Positions 62,999 through 64,000 of a DNA stretch of 64,000 bases are shown piece after piece. The notes beneath the pieces are model-generated. The model was not told where the DNA came from, made no database searches, and saw only the letters and a program-made list of their open reading frames with translations. This DNA comes from CAYNFR01 sp964396595 (GTDB taxonomy: Bacteria > Bacteroidota > Bacteroidia > Chitinophagales > Saprospiraceae): assembly GCA_964396595.1 (NCBI GenBank), contig CAYNFR010000003.1:62001-126000 (forward strand). The letters run 5' to 3'. The stretch's first letter is position 1, and every line of letters starts with the position of its first letter. A program made the position numbers and the translations under genes.

Positions 62999-63033
62999 CT
63001 ACAAGAGCCCGACAAATATCCGGGCTCTTGTAG
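62999..63033 (-). terminator. Strong hairpin after the paralogous TPR gene
   Basis: CTACAAGAGCCCG (62999-63011) and CGGGCTCTTGTAG (63021-63033) are perfect 13-bp complements around a 9-nt loop, 22 bp beyond the stop of the 63055 gene on the minus strand. The following T-run is weak, so termination efficiency is uncertain. Confidence 0.6.
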
Positions 63034-63054
63034 TAATTCAACTAAATATGACTA

Positions 63055-64000
63055 CTAATTATACCTTAACGTGACCGTCTCGCCTATCCAGCAATCTACA
63101 GTATCGGTAGAACCCTCCTTCAAGCCTCGCATGAAACCTTCATCCTTAGTAGGGAAGCTCTTGCGATAAGAGCTCATTTTGTTATTTAGCTCTGCAACGA
63201 ATGTAGGATCATCTTCAAGGCCTTTCGCTGCTGACCATTTATCATAAGCCGCCAAAATAGCTTTACGCTGATTCCAACTATCTCCACAGCCACGTGCATT
63301 CTTGGCATAAATATCACCTATCAGAGCATGTGGCCTACCCCATCCCGGACGTAATTGACTTGCCATTCGAGCTTCAGATCGAGCTTCTGTATTTTTATTC
63401 TGTTTTCTGAATAAAATCGAAGCTATAGAATAGTGATAATTTGCTTTCTTTTCATTGTCACTCTCCTGAGCTATGGCCTCACGATATTTAGATATAGCAA
63501 GGTTGAAATCATTCTCTTTATAGGCGCGACTTGCTACAAGTGCCGGATTACTAGCTTCAAATTCCGCTTGACGTTGTGCGTTAATTTCGGCTGCAAATTT
63601 TTCGTAGGTGGTCTTCAAATCGGCAAGAAAAGGATCATCATCTGAACATCCCCTTCTGCGTAGATCTGTGTATAATTCTCTGCAGAAATAGGGATCATCC
63701 TTCTTCTCATTGTACTCTTCTATGTTTTCGTTCTTGAAGTAGTCACAATCAAATATGTAATCTTCGATTTCTCTAAATTTCCCAAGCATGGCTTCTTTAG
63801 CCTGTGTGTAGTAAGCGGCATACTCGCTGCCGTTACTCTCGTTACTCATAGCCAGCGCAAGAAGATCATCATGGATACGTCGCGCTTCTGCCTTATCGAT
63901 ATTATTATTGGTAAATTCGTACACTGCTATATCAGCATAAGGTGCAATAACGGTATACACCGTTCGATCTCCTCCTGTGATCATGGCATTCTTGAGCGCA
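63055..64000 (-). CDS. TPR-like protein, 5' partial, paralogue of the preceding gene
   Basis: The reading frame runs off the right edge (codons continue upstream of the Met at 63984), so the N-terminus is missing. The 300-odd visible residues have tetratricopeptide-like helices (NFNLAISKYREAIAQESDNE, ANYHYSIASILFRKQNKNTE, ARSEARMASQLRPGWGRPHA). The end (PTKDEGFMRGLKEGSTDTVD, CWIGETVTLRYN) mirrors the neighbour, including a shared DCW/PCW cysteine-tryptophan. The shared ending suggests a small family-specific C-terminal module and an origin by tandem duplication. Function unknown. Confidence 0.65.
   Translation of the reverse strand, partial: ALKNAMITGGDRTVYTVIAPYADIAVYEFTNNNIDKAEARRIHDDLLALAMSNESNGSEYAAYYTQAKEAMLGKFREIEDYIFDCDYFKNENIEEYNEKKDDPYFCRELYTDLRRRGCSDDDPFLADLKTTYEKFAAEINAQRQAEFEASNPALVASRAYKENDFNLAISKYREAIAQESDNEKKANYHYSIASILFRKQNKNTEARSEARMASQLRPGWGRPHALIGDIYAKNARGCGDSWNQRKAILAAYDKWSAAKGLEDDPTFVAELNNKMSSYRKSFPTKDEGFMRGLKEGSTDTVDCWIGETVTLRYN

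Overview
The window looks like one chromosomal segment from a member of the Bacteroidota, possibly a Saprospiria- or Cytophagia-like environmental lineage. The evidence is the gene content (KdsB for LPS Kdo, many Cys-lipobox lipoproteins, AGCS and SSS sodium symporters, a LamG/T9SS-style surface protein, an IS200/IS605 element), the near absence of Shine-Dalgarno sequences, and several matches to the Bacteroidota -7 promoter box TAnnTTTG. This assignment is inference, because no rRNA or other phylogenetic marker is present. No tRNA, rRNA or CRISPR array was seen.

Layout: 1-9.8 kb holds the end of a metal ABC permease fused to a DtxR-type repressor, prmC-kdsB, a LysM protein overlapping a PLP/CBS cysteine enzyme, a CPBP protease plus a large unknown membrane protein, an ECF sigma factor with a small one-helix partner, and a FemAB-like protein downstream of a pyrophosphatase-like lipoprotein that lacks the usual catalytic aspartates. 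9.9-11.75 kb is an IS200/IS605 element with intact tnpB and a tnpA carrying exactly two in-frame TAA codons. 11.9-21.4 kb carries an AGCS symporter, folK overlapping a deoxynucleoside kinase, sppA, a YceI protein, a LON-domain protein, gamma-glutamyltransferase and a DUF819 membrane protein. 21.4-21.9 kb is a broken GxxExxY gene with degenerate 24-bp repeats. 22-37.8 kb has RDD, MFS, msrB, rimO, a secreted metalloprotease facing a SET-domain gene, recQ, an alpha/beta hydrolase, a LysE-type exporter, a PhyH dioxygenase, a cytochrome c-sugar dehydrogenase and a LamG protein.

38.2-42.4 kb is a compact minus-strand set (polysaccharide-deacetylase-like protein, sodium:solute symporter, murQ, HExxH peptidase) that suggests wall-sugar uptake and recycling. 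42.5-51.3 kb has lipA, arsR-arsM, sdaA, a second large sodium:solute symporter and a lipoprotein. 51.6-59.0 kb is a glycogen unit, glgB-glgA-glgC, followed by a GH31 alpha-glucosidase. 59.1-61.4 kb has a Zn-ribbon protein, a GNAT enzyme and a nucleoside-kinase-like gene that lacks an ordinary start codon. After these come a degraded restriction-endonuclease gene and an antisense remnant resembling DUF6471. The window ends in two paralogous TPR-like proteins, the last one cut by the edge.

The observations most worth a second look are: a two-block dispersed intergenic repeat (18.1 and 43.4 kb) whose blocks match about 80% while the middle is unrelated; the wrecked restriction locus; the tnpA with two nonsense codons beside an intact RNA-guided nuclease gene; the permease-repressor fusion; and the kinase reading frame that continues directly from the GNAT stop codon. 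I found no single clearly new multi-gene system.
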